Shown here one piece after another: positions 9,069 through 16,893 of a stretch of DNA of 21,355 bases. Position 1 is the first letter of the stretch, and the number at the start of each line of letters is the position of its first letter. The notes under the pieces are model-generated. The model ran no database searches, was not told the DNA's origin, and saw nothing but the letters and a program-made list of their open reading frames with translations. Source of the stretch: an uncultured Bacteroidales bacterium (lineage in GTDB: Bacteria; Bacteroidota; Bacteroidia; Bacteroidales; UBA932); contig CABUIX010000041.1 of NCBI GenBank assembly GCA_902491795.1, forward strand, positions 1-21,355, read 5' to 3'. Made by a program: the position numbers and the translations under genes.

Positions 9069-9632
9069 ATGGCAACAACAGCAGATTTCAAAAACGGTCT
9101 TTATCTCAAGTACAACGACAAGCCCTGCCAGATAGTCTGGTTCCAGCACGTAAAGCCTGGCAAGGGTCCCGCATTCGTGAAAACGAAGCTCCGCAACCTT
9201 GAGAACGGCCGTATTCTGGACAATACCTTCACCGCCGGTGCCAAGATCGAGACCATCGACGTTGAACGCCGTCCCTATCAGTTTCTCTATGCCGAGGAAG
9301 ACGGCTACAACTTCATGCATGAAGAGACCTTCGAGCAGATTCTCCTGCCCAAGGACGTGGTCGAGAACGCGGATCTCATGAAGGAAGGCCAGCATGTCGA
9401 GATGATGTTCGTGGTCGGCGAGGAGAAGTGCCTCACCTGCGAACTTCCGACTTATGTCACTCTTGAGGTCACATATTCCGAGCCTGCAGTAAAGGGCAAC
9501 ACTGCCTCAACCTCAGCGCTCAAGGAGGTTACCCTCGAGACCGGAGCCAAGATCATGGTTCCCCTGTTCATCGAGACGGGCGACAAGATCACAGTCAACA
9601 CTACCGACCGTTCATACGGCCAGAGAGTGTAG
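9069..9632 (+). CDS. efp: Elongation factor P
   Basis: Translation factor that binds between the P and E sites and relieves stalling at polyproline stretches. The 187-residue protein has the three-domain EF-P layout: an N-terminal KOW-like domain with the loop VKPGKGPAF (28-36), whose tip Lys32 occupies the position modified in many bacteria, then two OB-fold domains ending in a conserved TGDKITVNTTDRSYGQR segment. No modification enzyme gene (epmA/epmB, earP) is in this window. It has its own promoter and is followed by a strong hairpin terminator, so it probably forms a single-gene unit with read-through from the dnaX-ispH run. Confidence 0.97.
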   Translation: MATTADFKNGLYLKYNDKPCQIVWFQHVKPGKGPAFVKTKLRNLENGRILDNTFTAGAKIETIDVERRPYQFLYAEEDGYNFMHEETFEQILLPKDVVENADLMKEGQHVEMMFVVGEEKCLTCELPTYVTLEVTYSEPAVKGNTASTSALKEVTLETGAKIMVPLFIETGDKITVNTTDRSYGQRV

Positions 9633-9654
9633 GCAATCCGGATTGCGAAAAAGA

Positions 9655-9690
9655 AAAATCGGGCGTCTGTATCTACAGGCGCTCGATTTT
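9655..9690. terminator. Bidirectional terminator between efp and the DUF4783-like gene
   Basis: The 17-nt arms 9655-9671 and 9674-9690 are reverse complements at 15 of 17 positions, and the two exceptions are G-U pairs in rightward RNA. The arms begin with AAAA and end with TTTT, giving a U-tract in both directions. The stop codon of the leftward gene (9673-9675) sits in the loop. A separate perfect 14-bp palindrome (9633-9646) directly follows the efp stop. Confidence 0.75.
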
Positions 9691-10092
9691 CAGTTGTTGT
9701 ATCTTGTAGCTGTCACCTTTTGAGCTGACGAAGATTGTCACTGTGAAGTTCTCCCCGCCGGCGGTGAGACTCCCGAGGACGTATTTCATGTTGGATTTCT
9801 CGGCCGCGTGATTTATGTCGAACGACTGCGGGGTGTGAGACGCGAAGAAAGCCTTCAGAATCTGTTTCGCCTGAGCCTTGCTGGCTGTGCTTTCGTCGCT
9901 CAGTATGCTTATCTCGAGATTGTCGTCAAACCAGGCCGACAGACATTCGGCGTCGCCCTTTACCATATATTTGCTTATCGGGAGAAACACGTCGTACCTC
10001 TCGGACTGTGCCTGAAGATTCAGGCACGAAAGCAGCAGAATGGCTGCTGAAGTTATTTTGATGAGATTCAGCACAAACTGCTGTTTTTGCAA
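9673..10092 (-). CDS. Small secreted protein, DUF4783-like
   Basis: 139-residue protein with a hydrophobic N-terminal signal (VLNLIKITSAAILLLSCLNLQAQ). The mature part resembles the DUF4783 proteins of Bacteroidota, a small fold suggestive of NTF2-like alpha+beta proteins, with SKYMVKGDAECLSAWFDDNLEI near the start of the mature chain and FTVTIFVSSKGDSYKIQQLKIE at the end. Function is unknown. LLSC (about 20-23) could be a lipobox, giving an acylated lipoprotein, but cleavage after LQAQ by signal peptidase I is equally plausible. No in-frame ATG precedes the signal peptide. The first available start is TTG at 10092 and a GTG six codons later (10074) is the alternative; a stop at 10096-10098 closes the frame upstream. 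The gene is divergent from the PcRGLX-like gene and convergent with efp. Confidence 0.8.
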   Translation of the reverse strand: MQKQQFVLNLIKITSAAILLLSCLNLQAQSERYDVFLPISKYMVKGDAECLSAWFDDNLEISILSDESTASKAQAKQILKAFFASHTPQSFDINHAAEKSNMKYVLGSLTAGGENFTVTIFVSSKGDSYKIQQLKIERL

Positions 10093-10117
10093 ATTTCAAG
10101 CCACGTGTCTATATTTG
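10086..10117 (+). promoter_or_regulatory. Promoter of the PcRGLX-like/rlmH/kinase unit
   Basis: TTTG at 10086-10089, a 20-nt spacer and TATATTTG at 10110-10117 match the Bacteroidota consensus in both boxes. Expected start of transcription is near 10124, leaving about 20 nt before the ATG at 10145. The -33 box overlaps the first codons of the divergent DUF4783-like gene, so transcription in the two directions may interfere. Confidence 0.75.
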
Positions 10118-10144
10118 TGAGAACCACAATGACATGACCAAACG

Positions 10145-12889
10145 ATGAAAAAAATCATTCTTGTCTTTTTTGCGCTTTTGCCATTCCTGACGGCGCAGGC
10201 CGAACAGATAGAAGTGCATAATCTTGACGGACGAGGCAGCACATCGGTGCAGGGAAGCTCCTGGGGTATACCGTTCAGCAAGGGCAGTGTCCCCGGCAGT
10301 TCCGTTTTTGCGGTTTCCGATGCTGCCGGCAATCGGGTCGAGGCTGACAGCAGGGCCCTTGCGTGTTGGCCCGACGGCTCGCTGAAATGGGTCGGTTTCT
10401 CTGCGGTGACCCACGGAGAGGACAGGCTTTTTGTAGATGTCGACACGCGTGGCAAGAGTCAGGTTGAGCAGGCAGGAATTGCTGAGCAAACGGATGAGGG
10501 GATAAGAGTCGATGCCGGGGTAATAAGCTGCATTTTCCCTTCAGTCGGGGCCGCCGTGATAAGGGACCTGCGCATCGGCGATGAACTGATAGTTCCAGAG
10601 GCCAGGCTTGTGGCCGTGCTGGAGCACAGGGAAGGAACCAGGTCCGTGACCTATGAGGATTTCGAAAGCTGCATAGACAGCATTGAGCTCTGCCGGAACA
10701 CTTCCTTGCAGGCACTGGTCAGAATATCCGGAAGACACAAGTCAGTGGAAGGCGACCGGAAGTGGCTGCCATTCACACTGTACTGCACAATGTACAAGGG
10801 AGTTCCGTCAGTCCATGTCACCCACACTTTCAGATATGACAGCGACGGAAGGGAGGATTTCTTGAAAGGCTTGGGGCTCAGGCTTTCGGTGCCTTTCCGC
10901 GAAGAAGTCCACAACAGGCACGTGCGCTTTGCGGGAGACGGCAGGGATGGTGCCGGCTTTTGGTGCCAGCCTGTGAGGCTGGCGCCCGGTTACAGGCCAA
11001 GTGCCGGAAAGGTGTTTTCGGCCAATTACCCGGCTTACCTTAAAGGCAGCCCGCTGCCGGATGCCGGGGACTTGTCCGCTTCCGAGCGGGCGGCTTTGGA
11101 GACATGCCCGATATGGGGAGACATGCGTCTTGTTCAGGACAGTCCGAATGCGTTCTCCATATCAAAGAGAACGTCCCCGGCGAGCTCATGGGTTCACTAT
11201 GCCGATGGCGGCAGATCGCTTGGTGGAGCTCTGCTAGGCGACACTTCCGGCAGCGTGTTTGTCGGAATTAGGGACTTCTGGCAGAGCAGTCCGTCGGCGC
11301 TTTATGTCGAAAACGCCGGATCGGATGAGGGCAGCCTCACCGCCTGGCTGTGGTCTCCGGAAGCCGAAGCGATGGACATGAGGCACTATGACACGGAAGG
11401 CCACGATCTCAAGGTGAATTATGAGGACTACAAGGCGGGATGGGAATCCCCGTATGGTGTAGGGAGGCGGTCCGACATTGAACTGCGGCTTTTTGAATGT
11501 ATACCCGACAATTCCGATCTGCTGGCCGTGGCCAGGGCGGTGCAGAAACCTGTGCAGTTCAGCTGCAGCCCGGAGTATTTTCATTCTGTTGAGGCCTTCG
11601 GGGACTACTGGGGCCTCCCGGATTTCAGCAATCCTCTGTCCGCGGAAATCGAGCGTGAACTTGACTCGACGTTGAGGTACTACATGGAACAGGTCGACGA
11701 GCGCTCGTGGTACGGCTTCTGGAATTACGGGGACATCATGCACAACTACGACTTCACCAGGCACGACTGGAGATATGACATCGGAGGCTGGGCATGGAAC
11801 AACATAGAACTTGCGCCGAATGTTCTTCTGTGGACCTGTTTCCTGAGGACGGGACGGGAAGACATATGGACAATGGCCGAGGCGATGGAAAAGCATGCCG
11901 GCGAGGTTGACGTTCACCATATCGGGCGTTTCGCGCCTCTGGGTTCCAGGCACAATGTGACTCACTGGGGAGATGGCTGCAAGCAGCCGAGGATAGAATA
12001 CGCGGCCATGAAACGCTACATGTACTATCTTACGGGAGGTGATCCGCGCATGGGGGAACTCATGACGGAACAGCTCGGAGCAGAGAAGGCTTATGATTAT
12101 GCTCGCAGGGTAAGCACCTGGGGAGCCGTTTCCGGCACATACATCAAGAGCAGCCTCAATGACTGGGCCTATTATGCCGGTAACTGGATGCTTGAGTGGG
12201 AGAGGACCGGCAACGAGTATTACCGGGATCGTCTGCTGAACTCAATGAAGGACATTGTCGCCCTGGGAAGCATGAGCGGGAGACTGGCTTTTGACTATTT
12301 TGATCCGGAGACCGGCAGGTTCATGGTGTATCTGAAAGAGGATCCGGAATACAAGGGGACGGTTGATGCCCCGAAGTCGGATTTCGTGCCGGCAGCTTCG
12401 CTGAGCCGCCGCAGACTGGAACGCATTGTCGGATACAGGCTCGGAAAAGTCCGAGGCGACACGTTCAGCACTCTGTTCGGGGCTCCGGAACTGCTAACGG
12501 ACATAAGGGCGACAGTCGATTATCCTGAATTCTGGAAACTGGTCGACAATTCATTCAGGGATGTGTCGGAAGTTGGAGGCGGCAGCATGACGGGTCCGAG
12601 GATGGCGGCATGGGTATGTGCCTCCGAAGATGACGCCGAACTTGGAAAGCTTGCATGGAAGAATCTGCTCGATAACGGTGATACCGACAAGGAGAGTGAC
12701 GGTACTCCGGTGTCGGAGGTCGAGGCTCCCCGCAGGGTCACGGGTCCTGATCTGGTGAAGCCGGTTGACGATCCTTATTTTCTCGGCAGGACCGCGGGAT
12801 GGCAGAGGCACACCCCGTCAACTGTGCAGTGGCTGCTCAACGCTATTGAAGTCATGGAATGGGCCGGGAAATATGCACCTGAAGAATGA
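10145..12889 (+). CDS. Secreted PcRGLX/YetA-like protein, possible polysaccharide lyase
   Basis: 914-residue exported protein with a clean signal peptide (MKKIILVFFALLPFLTAQA, cleaved near residue 19). The N-terminal region has GIPFSKGSV (41-49) and LACWPDGSLKWVGFSA (72-87), which I recognise as the RIFT-barrel hallmark of PcRGLX/YetA-like proteins, a family that includes fungal exo-rhamnogalacturonan lyase (PL26) and B. subtilis YetA. The middle (about 520-730) is rich in Trp and Tyr, with YGFWNYGDIMHNYD and SRHNVTHWGDGCKQPRIEY, consistent with an alpha/alpha-toroid. A C-terminal domain follows to residue 914. Substrate and activity are inference: a pectin-type or uronic-acid glycan is the likeliest guess. 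There are no susC/susD genes beside it, so this is not a typical utilisation locus. It overlaps rlmH by 4 nt (ATGA). Confidence 0.75.
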   Translation: MKKIILVFFALLPFLTAQAEQIEVHNLDGRGSTSVQGSSWGIPFSKGSVPGSSVFAVSDAAGNRVEADSRALACWPDGSLKWVGFSAVTHGEDRLFVDVDTRGKSQVEQAGIAEQTDEGIRVDAGVISCIFPSVGAAVIRDLRIGDELIVPEARLVAVLEHREGTRSVTYEDFESCIDSIELCRNTSLQALVRISGRHKSVEGDRKWLPFTLYCTMYKGVPSVHVTHTFRYDSDGREDFLKGLGLRLSVPFREEVHNRHVRFAGDGRDGAGFWCQPVRLAPGYRPSAGKVFSANYPAYLKGSPLPDAGDLSASERAALETCPIWGDMRLVQDSPNAFSISKRTSPASSWVHYADGGRSLGGALLGDTSGSVFVGIRDFWQSSPSALYVENAGSDEGSLTAWLWSPEAEAMDMRHYDTEGHDLKVNYEDYKAGWESPYGVGRRSDIELRLFECIPDNSDLLAVARAVQKPVQFSCSPEYFHSVEAFGDYWGLPDFSNPLSAEIERELDSTLRYYMEQVDERSWYGFWNYGDIMHNYDFTRHDWRYDIGGWAWNNIELAPNVLLWTCFLRTGREDIWTMAEAMEKHAGEVDVHHIGRFAPLGSRHNVTHWGDGCKQPRIEYAAMKRYMYYLTGGDPRMGELMTEQLGAEKAYDYARRVSTWGAVSGTYIKSSLNDWAYYAGNWMLEWERTGNEYYRDRLLNSMKDIVALGSMSGRLAFDYFDPETGRFMVYLKEDPEYKGTVDAPKSDFVPAASLSRRRLERIVGYRLGKVRGDTFSTLFGAPELLTDIRATVDYPEFWKLVDNSFRDVSEVGGGSMTGPRMAAWVCASEDDAELGKLAWKNLLDNGDTDKESDGTPVSEVEAPRRVTGPDLVKPVDDPYFLGRTAGWQRHTPSTVQWLLNAIEVMEWAGKYAPEE

Positions 12890-13359
12890 AAATCTCTCTG
12901 GTTACTGTTGGCAGGACTGATGTGCCCTGGGTAAAGGCCGGACTCGACGCTTATGTGTCGAGGCTGGCTCACTACGTGCCATTTTGTCTCGACGAAATTC
13001 CCGAGCTCAAGAATGTGGCGGCCCTGAGCCGCGAGCAGATCAAGGCAAAGGAAGGCGAGTTGCTTCTTAAGCGCTTCAAGCCTTCCGACCACGTGGTGTT
13101 GCTCGACGAGCACGGGCGCAGTTTCCGTTCGGTGGAGTTCGCCTCGTGGCTGGAGGACAGGATGTCACACAGCGCTTCGGATCTCGTGTTCGTCGTTGGC
13201 GGGGCCTACGGATTTTCGCCCGATGTGTATGCCCGGGCGAACGGGAAGATATCCTTGTCGGAAATGACCTTCTCTCACCAGATGGTGAGAACGATTTTTG
13301 CAGAGCAACTGTACCGTGCCTTCACGATAATCAAAGGCGAACCTTATCATCACGAGTGA
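12886..13359 (+). CDS. rlmH: 23S rRNA (pseudouridine-1915-N3)-methyltransferase
   Basis: SPOUT-class methyltransferase that uses SAM to methylate pseudouridine 1915 in helix 69 of 23S rRNA, acting on assembled 70S ribosomes. The 157-residue protein matches the family from end to end: MKISLVTVGR at the start, LLDEHGRSFRSVEFA in the middle, the knotted SAM-binding segment FVVGGAYGFSPDVYARA and the C-terminal SHQMVRTIFAEQLYRAFTI...YHHE. Length agrees with the usual 155-160. Both ends overlap neighbours by 4 nt (ATGA with the secreted protein, GTGA with the kinase), so the three genes are almost certainly one translationally coupled unit. Confidence 0.96.
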   Translation: MKISLVTVGRTDVPWVKAGLDAYVSRLAHYVPFCLDEIPELKNVAALSREQIKAKEGELLLKRFKPSDHVVLLDEHGRSFRSVEFASWLEDRMSHSASDLVFVVGGAYGFSPDVYARANGKISLSEMTFSHQMVRTIFAEQLYRAFTIIKGEPYHHE

Positions 13360-16300
13360 AAATCGACAGGAAAATAAAGGATCTGCTGGCGCTGGCGCTG
13401 ATTGCGGTCGGCATGGCGCTCATTGTTGTCGCGTTCGGGCCGTTCAGCCCGTCAAATGACACCGGCGCCGTTGCGGGGAGAGTCTCTTCAATTGCCGAAC
13501 GCCGGGTGCTGAAGCTTGAAGCATTCATGGAAACGGCTGCGCAGGAGGACCATTCGCGCTGGCTGGAACTTGACGGCCTTCCTGATGACATGGTCATCTA
13601 CAGATATTGCGCCGACACGCTCCAGTCGTGGTGCAACGAATTCCCTGTCTACAACGACAACTTGCAGTACAAGGTCCTTGCACCTCTCCTTACCAGTTCT
13701 GACTATTCGCTTGAGTCGCCTCTTGCGGCGGTTTCCGATACTCTCAGCTACGTGAACCTCGGTTCGAAATGGTACCTTGCGAAGGCCCTGAGGACGAACG
13801 GCTGTCTTGTGATAGGAGGACTTGAAATCACTGAAAACCGTTATGGCAGGAGCGGAATCGTGGTCAACAGGCTTCTGAAAATTCCTGAACCCTTTTCAGT
13901 CAGGCCTATCGCTACTGACGGAGGTTCGGCTGTCATGGTGCTCGGCCGCCCCATGTTCAAGATTGTCAGGGAGAGTCTCCAGAATTCAGTCCGCCCTGTT
14001 TCCTATGTGCTCTGGATAGGCCTGGCACTTGCATTCCTCGGAGGACTTCTCTGGCTGTCTGCAAAGCGTACTGCCTTCAGGCTCAGGCTGACTCTGCTGG
14101 CAATGCTTGTCATGCTCGGCAGCATCTACACGGCAGGGTGGTCATTGAGCGACCGGTATGCGATGTTCTCACCTCATCTGTATGCCGGAAACGGAGTGCT
14201 GTATTCTCTCGGTGCCGTGGTTCTGATCAACATGGCAATCCTCATGTCATCGTGGGCGCTGTATATCGCCAGGGATCTGGTGTGCGCGAGGCTGCGCAGC
14301 CGAACTGGCATCATCTTGGGACTCACGGCCGTGATGGCTGCCATTGCAGGAATCCTTGCGTTCACCTTCTTCGGACTCAGGAGCATAATCATCAATTCTG
14401 GCCTCTGTCTCGAACTTTACAGGCTTTCGGACGTCTCGTTTTTCAGCATCGTGGTTTACATATCGTTCATCGCAATGCTGATGAGCGTACCTCTTCTGCT
14501 TCAAACTTTCCGGCAGGCGCTGCAGCCGTTCCACAAGGGCCGCTTCGACGCCTTCTCGCTGCCGAACCGGATTGCCTATGCGCTTCTGATATCGGTCTAT
14601 CTTGTCAGCACCACCGGCGTCCTCGGGTTCCGCAAGGAGCAGGACAAGATGGAGATGTTGGCCAACAGGCTCGCCTTCGACCGTGACATCTCGCTGGAAC
14701 TCTATCTGCGCGGCATAGAGGCGCAGATTGCCGACGATCCCATCATCGCGACTCTCTCCGCCTTTGAGAACACTTCAGCGACAATACAGAACCGCATACT
14801 CGTCAACTATTTCTCCCGCCGCGAATGGAACTATTCTGTTACCGTCTACGTGTTCAACAGTCACAACAACACGCGCCGGTCGGCGATGCAGTACAATTCG
14901 CTTGTCCGCGGCGGCCAGCCTATTGCCGACAATTCACGCTTCCTTTACGTGAAGAGGGACAACGGGCGCTCGTACTACGTGGGAGTGTTCCTGTTCCTGC
15001 GCGACGACGGCGGCATTTCCCGCGTGATGGTGCGCCTTGAGTCGAGCGAGATGGGCAGCAACCGCGGGTATGCCGAGATCTTTGACATTGCACCTCCGGG
15101 GCGTGTCTCCCTTCCGGAAGGATTCTCTTTTGCGCACTACGACGGCTTTGACCTCAAGGAGAACCGTGGGAACTACGCGTATCCGACAAGGATGGATGAT
15201 GATATGCACGAAGCCGTGTATGTGTCCGGCAACGGACATCTGATACATAACGGATACACCCACTTCGTCACCGTGGTGGCCGACAACGAGGCAATTGTGC
15301 TTTCTCGCGTGAAAATTTCCGCGATGACCTATTTCGAAGTCGGTGTCTTCCTGGCACTTGTGGTGTTCCTGCTGATGACCGTGATCGGCAGAATGACCGG
15401 ACCGGGGAAACGCAACTTCTTCAAGGCAAGTTATTTCCGCTCGAGGATAACGGGAGTGCTCCTGATATCGCAGATAAGTACCCTGCTGGTTGTCTCGCTG
15501 GTGAGCGTGCTGTTCATATATTCGCGCAACGAGAGCAACATGCACACGGCAATGTCTGAGAAGATAAGTGCCGTCACCGCAATGCTTGAGGCGGAGGCTT
15601 CCGATTCCGAGAGCATCGTGAACACGGACCGCGGCCGGCTGCTTGGAATGATAAAGAAAGTCAGCGCGGACACGGATTCCGACATTTCGGTCTATTCACC
15701 GTCCGGGACGGTAATAGCCACGACCACGCCTTTCGTGTTTGAGCGCATGATGCTCGGGAGCCGCATCAACGGGGCCGCATACGGCAACATCATCTACGGG
15801 CACCAGCGTTACTGCATACTGCAGGAGAGGTCCGGGCGCCTGAGTTTCTACAGCATGTATGCTCCGATAATCAGCGACAGCGGACGTATACTGGCAATCG
15901 TCAGCTCGCCCTACAGCGCCGACAGCTTCGATTTCGGGAACGATGCCATCACGCATTCGGTCACCATAGTGTCATTCTTCTTCCTGATGCTGCTGATATC
16001 CATGTTCACGATCACGGCATTCGTCGACAGGATGTTCCATCCGTTGAGCGAGATGAGTCTCAAGATGGACAACGGCGGCATCGATTCGATGGAGCCCATA
16101 GAGTATAACAGGAAGGACGAGGTCTATTCGATCGTCCAGGCATACAACAGCATGGTCGCAAAACTCTCCGAGAGCTCCAGAAAACTCGCGGCGGCCGAGA
16201 GGGACAAGGCCTGGAGCGAGATGGCGCGGCAGGTGGCTCATGAGATCAAGAACCCTCTGACTCCGATGAAACTCCAGCTGCAGAGGGTGATGCGGCTCAA

Positions 16301-16880
16301 GGCCAAGGGCGACCCTCGCTGGCAGGACCTGTTTGACGAGGCCAGCGCCGTGCTGCTCGACCATATCGATATCCTCGCAAAGACTGCGGAAGATTTCTCA
16401 ACCTTCGCGAAACTGTATTCCGAGGAACCGGTTGAAGTGGATCTCGACAAGATGCTTCAGAACGAAGTCGCGATGTTCGACAACAGGGGCAACATACGTT
16501 TCGACTATCTGGGACTTGAAGGGGCGAGGGTGCTGGCTCCCAAGCCGCAGCTCACGCGGGTTTTCGTGAACCTGCTGAACAATGCCATACAGGCCATAGG
16601 CGACAGGCCGGACGGGCGGATAGCCGTCTCGCTCAGGCTCTCCTCCTCAAAGGAGAACTGCTACGACATAGTCTTCGAGGACAATGGTCCCGGAGTCGCG
16701 GAAGAGCATGTGGGCAAACTGTTCACCCCGAATTTCACCACCAAGGACGGCGGCTCAGGGTTGGGACTTGCGATCAGCAGGAACATACTCGAGAGGAGTG
16801 GGGCCACAATAACCTACAGCCGCTCGTTCGCTCTCGGCGGCGCCTGCTTCACGATCTGCTATCCCCGAAACTGCGAATGA
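13356..16880 (+). CDS. Large multi-TM NtrY-like sensor histidine kinase
   Basis: 1174-residue membrane kinase, starting at a GTG that overlaps the rlmH stop (GTGA). An earlier start at 13146 would lie inside rlmH. I count ten TM segments: 9-28; a block at about 217-235, 243-263, 280-305, 317-341, 360-384 and 404-424; then 657-678, 698-722 and 868-892. Basic loops (AKRTAFR, RDLVCARLRSR, GPGKRNFFK) fit the positive-inside rule and put three extracytoplasmic domains outside (30-215, 425-655, 723-866). A HAMP-like linker (about 890-945) leads to the H-box RQVAHEIKNPLTPMK (His962), N-box LLNNAIQAI (Asn1075), EDNGPG and the G-box GGSGLGLAI (1132-1140). The PLTPMKLQLQR H-box is typical of NtrY. No receiver is fused or adjacent. 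The sigma-54 regulator at 2274 is a candidate partner by inference. Confidence 0.9.
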   Translation: MKIDRKIKDLLALALIAVGMALIVVAFGPFSPSNDTGAVAGRVSSIAERRVLKLEAFMETAAQEDHSRWLELDGLPDDMVIYRYCADTLQSWCNEFPVYNDNLQYKVLAPLLTSSDYSLESPLAAVSDTLSYVNLGSKWYLAKALRTNGCLVIGGLEITENRYGRSGIVVNRLLKIPEPFSVRPIATDGGSAVMVLGRPMFKIVRESLQNSVRPVSYVLWIGLALAFLGGLLWLSAKRTAFRLRLTLLAMLVMLGSIYTAGWSLSDRYAMFSPHLYAGNGVLYSLGAVVLINMAILMSSWALYIARDLVCARLRSRTGIILGLTAVMAAIAGILAFTFFGLRSIIINSGLCLELYRLSDVSFFSIVVYISFIAMLMSVPLLLQTFRQALQPFHKGRFDAFSLPNRIAYALLISVYLVSTTGVLGFRKEQDKMEMLANRLAFDRDISLELYLRGIEAQIADDPIIATLSAFENTSATIQNRILVNYFSRREWNYSVTVYVFNSHNNTRRSAMQYNSLVRGGQPIADNSRFLYVKRDNGRSYYVGVFLFLRDDGGISRVMVRLESSEMGSNRGYAEIFDIAPPGRVSLPEGFSFAHYDGFDLKENRGNYAYPTRMDDDMHEAVYVSGNGHLIHNGYTHFVTVVADNEAIVLSRVKISAMTYFEVGVFLALVVFLLMTVIGRMTGPGKRNFFKASYFRSRITGVLLISQISTLLVVSLVSVLFIYSRNESNMHTAMSEKISAVTAMLEAEASDSESIVNTDRGRLLGMIKKVSADTDSDISVYSPSGTVIATTTPFVFERMMLGSRINGAAYGNIIYGHQRYCILQERSGRLSFYSMYAPIISDSGRILAIVSSPYSADSFDFGNDAITHSVTIVSFFFLMLLISMFTITAFVDRMFHPLSEMSLKMDNGGIDSMEPIEYNRKDEVYSIVQAYNSMVAKLSESSRKLAAAERDKAWSEMARQVAHEIKNPLTPMKLQLQRVMRLKAKGDPRWQDLFDEASAVLLDHIDILAKTAEDFSTFAKLYSEEPVEVDLDKMLQNEVAMFDNRGNIRFDYLGLEGARVLAPKPQLTRVFVNLLNNAIQAIGDRPDGRIAVSLRLSSSKENCYDIVFEDNGPGVAEEHVGKLFTPNFTTKDGGSGLGLAISRNILERSGATITYSRSFALGGACFTICYPRNCE

Positions 16881-16893
16881 CGCTGGAAAAGGA

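Noticed and set aside
8142..9395. 417-codon open frame on the minus strand opposite ispH and efp
   Set aside because: It covers two clearly recognised genes and the efp promoter; no motif is visible in its translation.
10145..12889. A polysaccharide utilisation locus around the lyase-like protein
   Set aside because: No SusC/SusD pair, other glycan-active enzyme or hybrid two-component regulator lies nearby; its partners are rlmH and an NtrY-like kinase.
13146..13355. Longer N-terminus of the sensor kinase starting inside rlmH
   Set aside because: It would overlap rlmH by over 200 nt in another frame. The GTG at 13356 gives the typical 4-nt overlap and a normal start of TM1.
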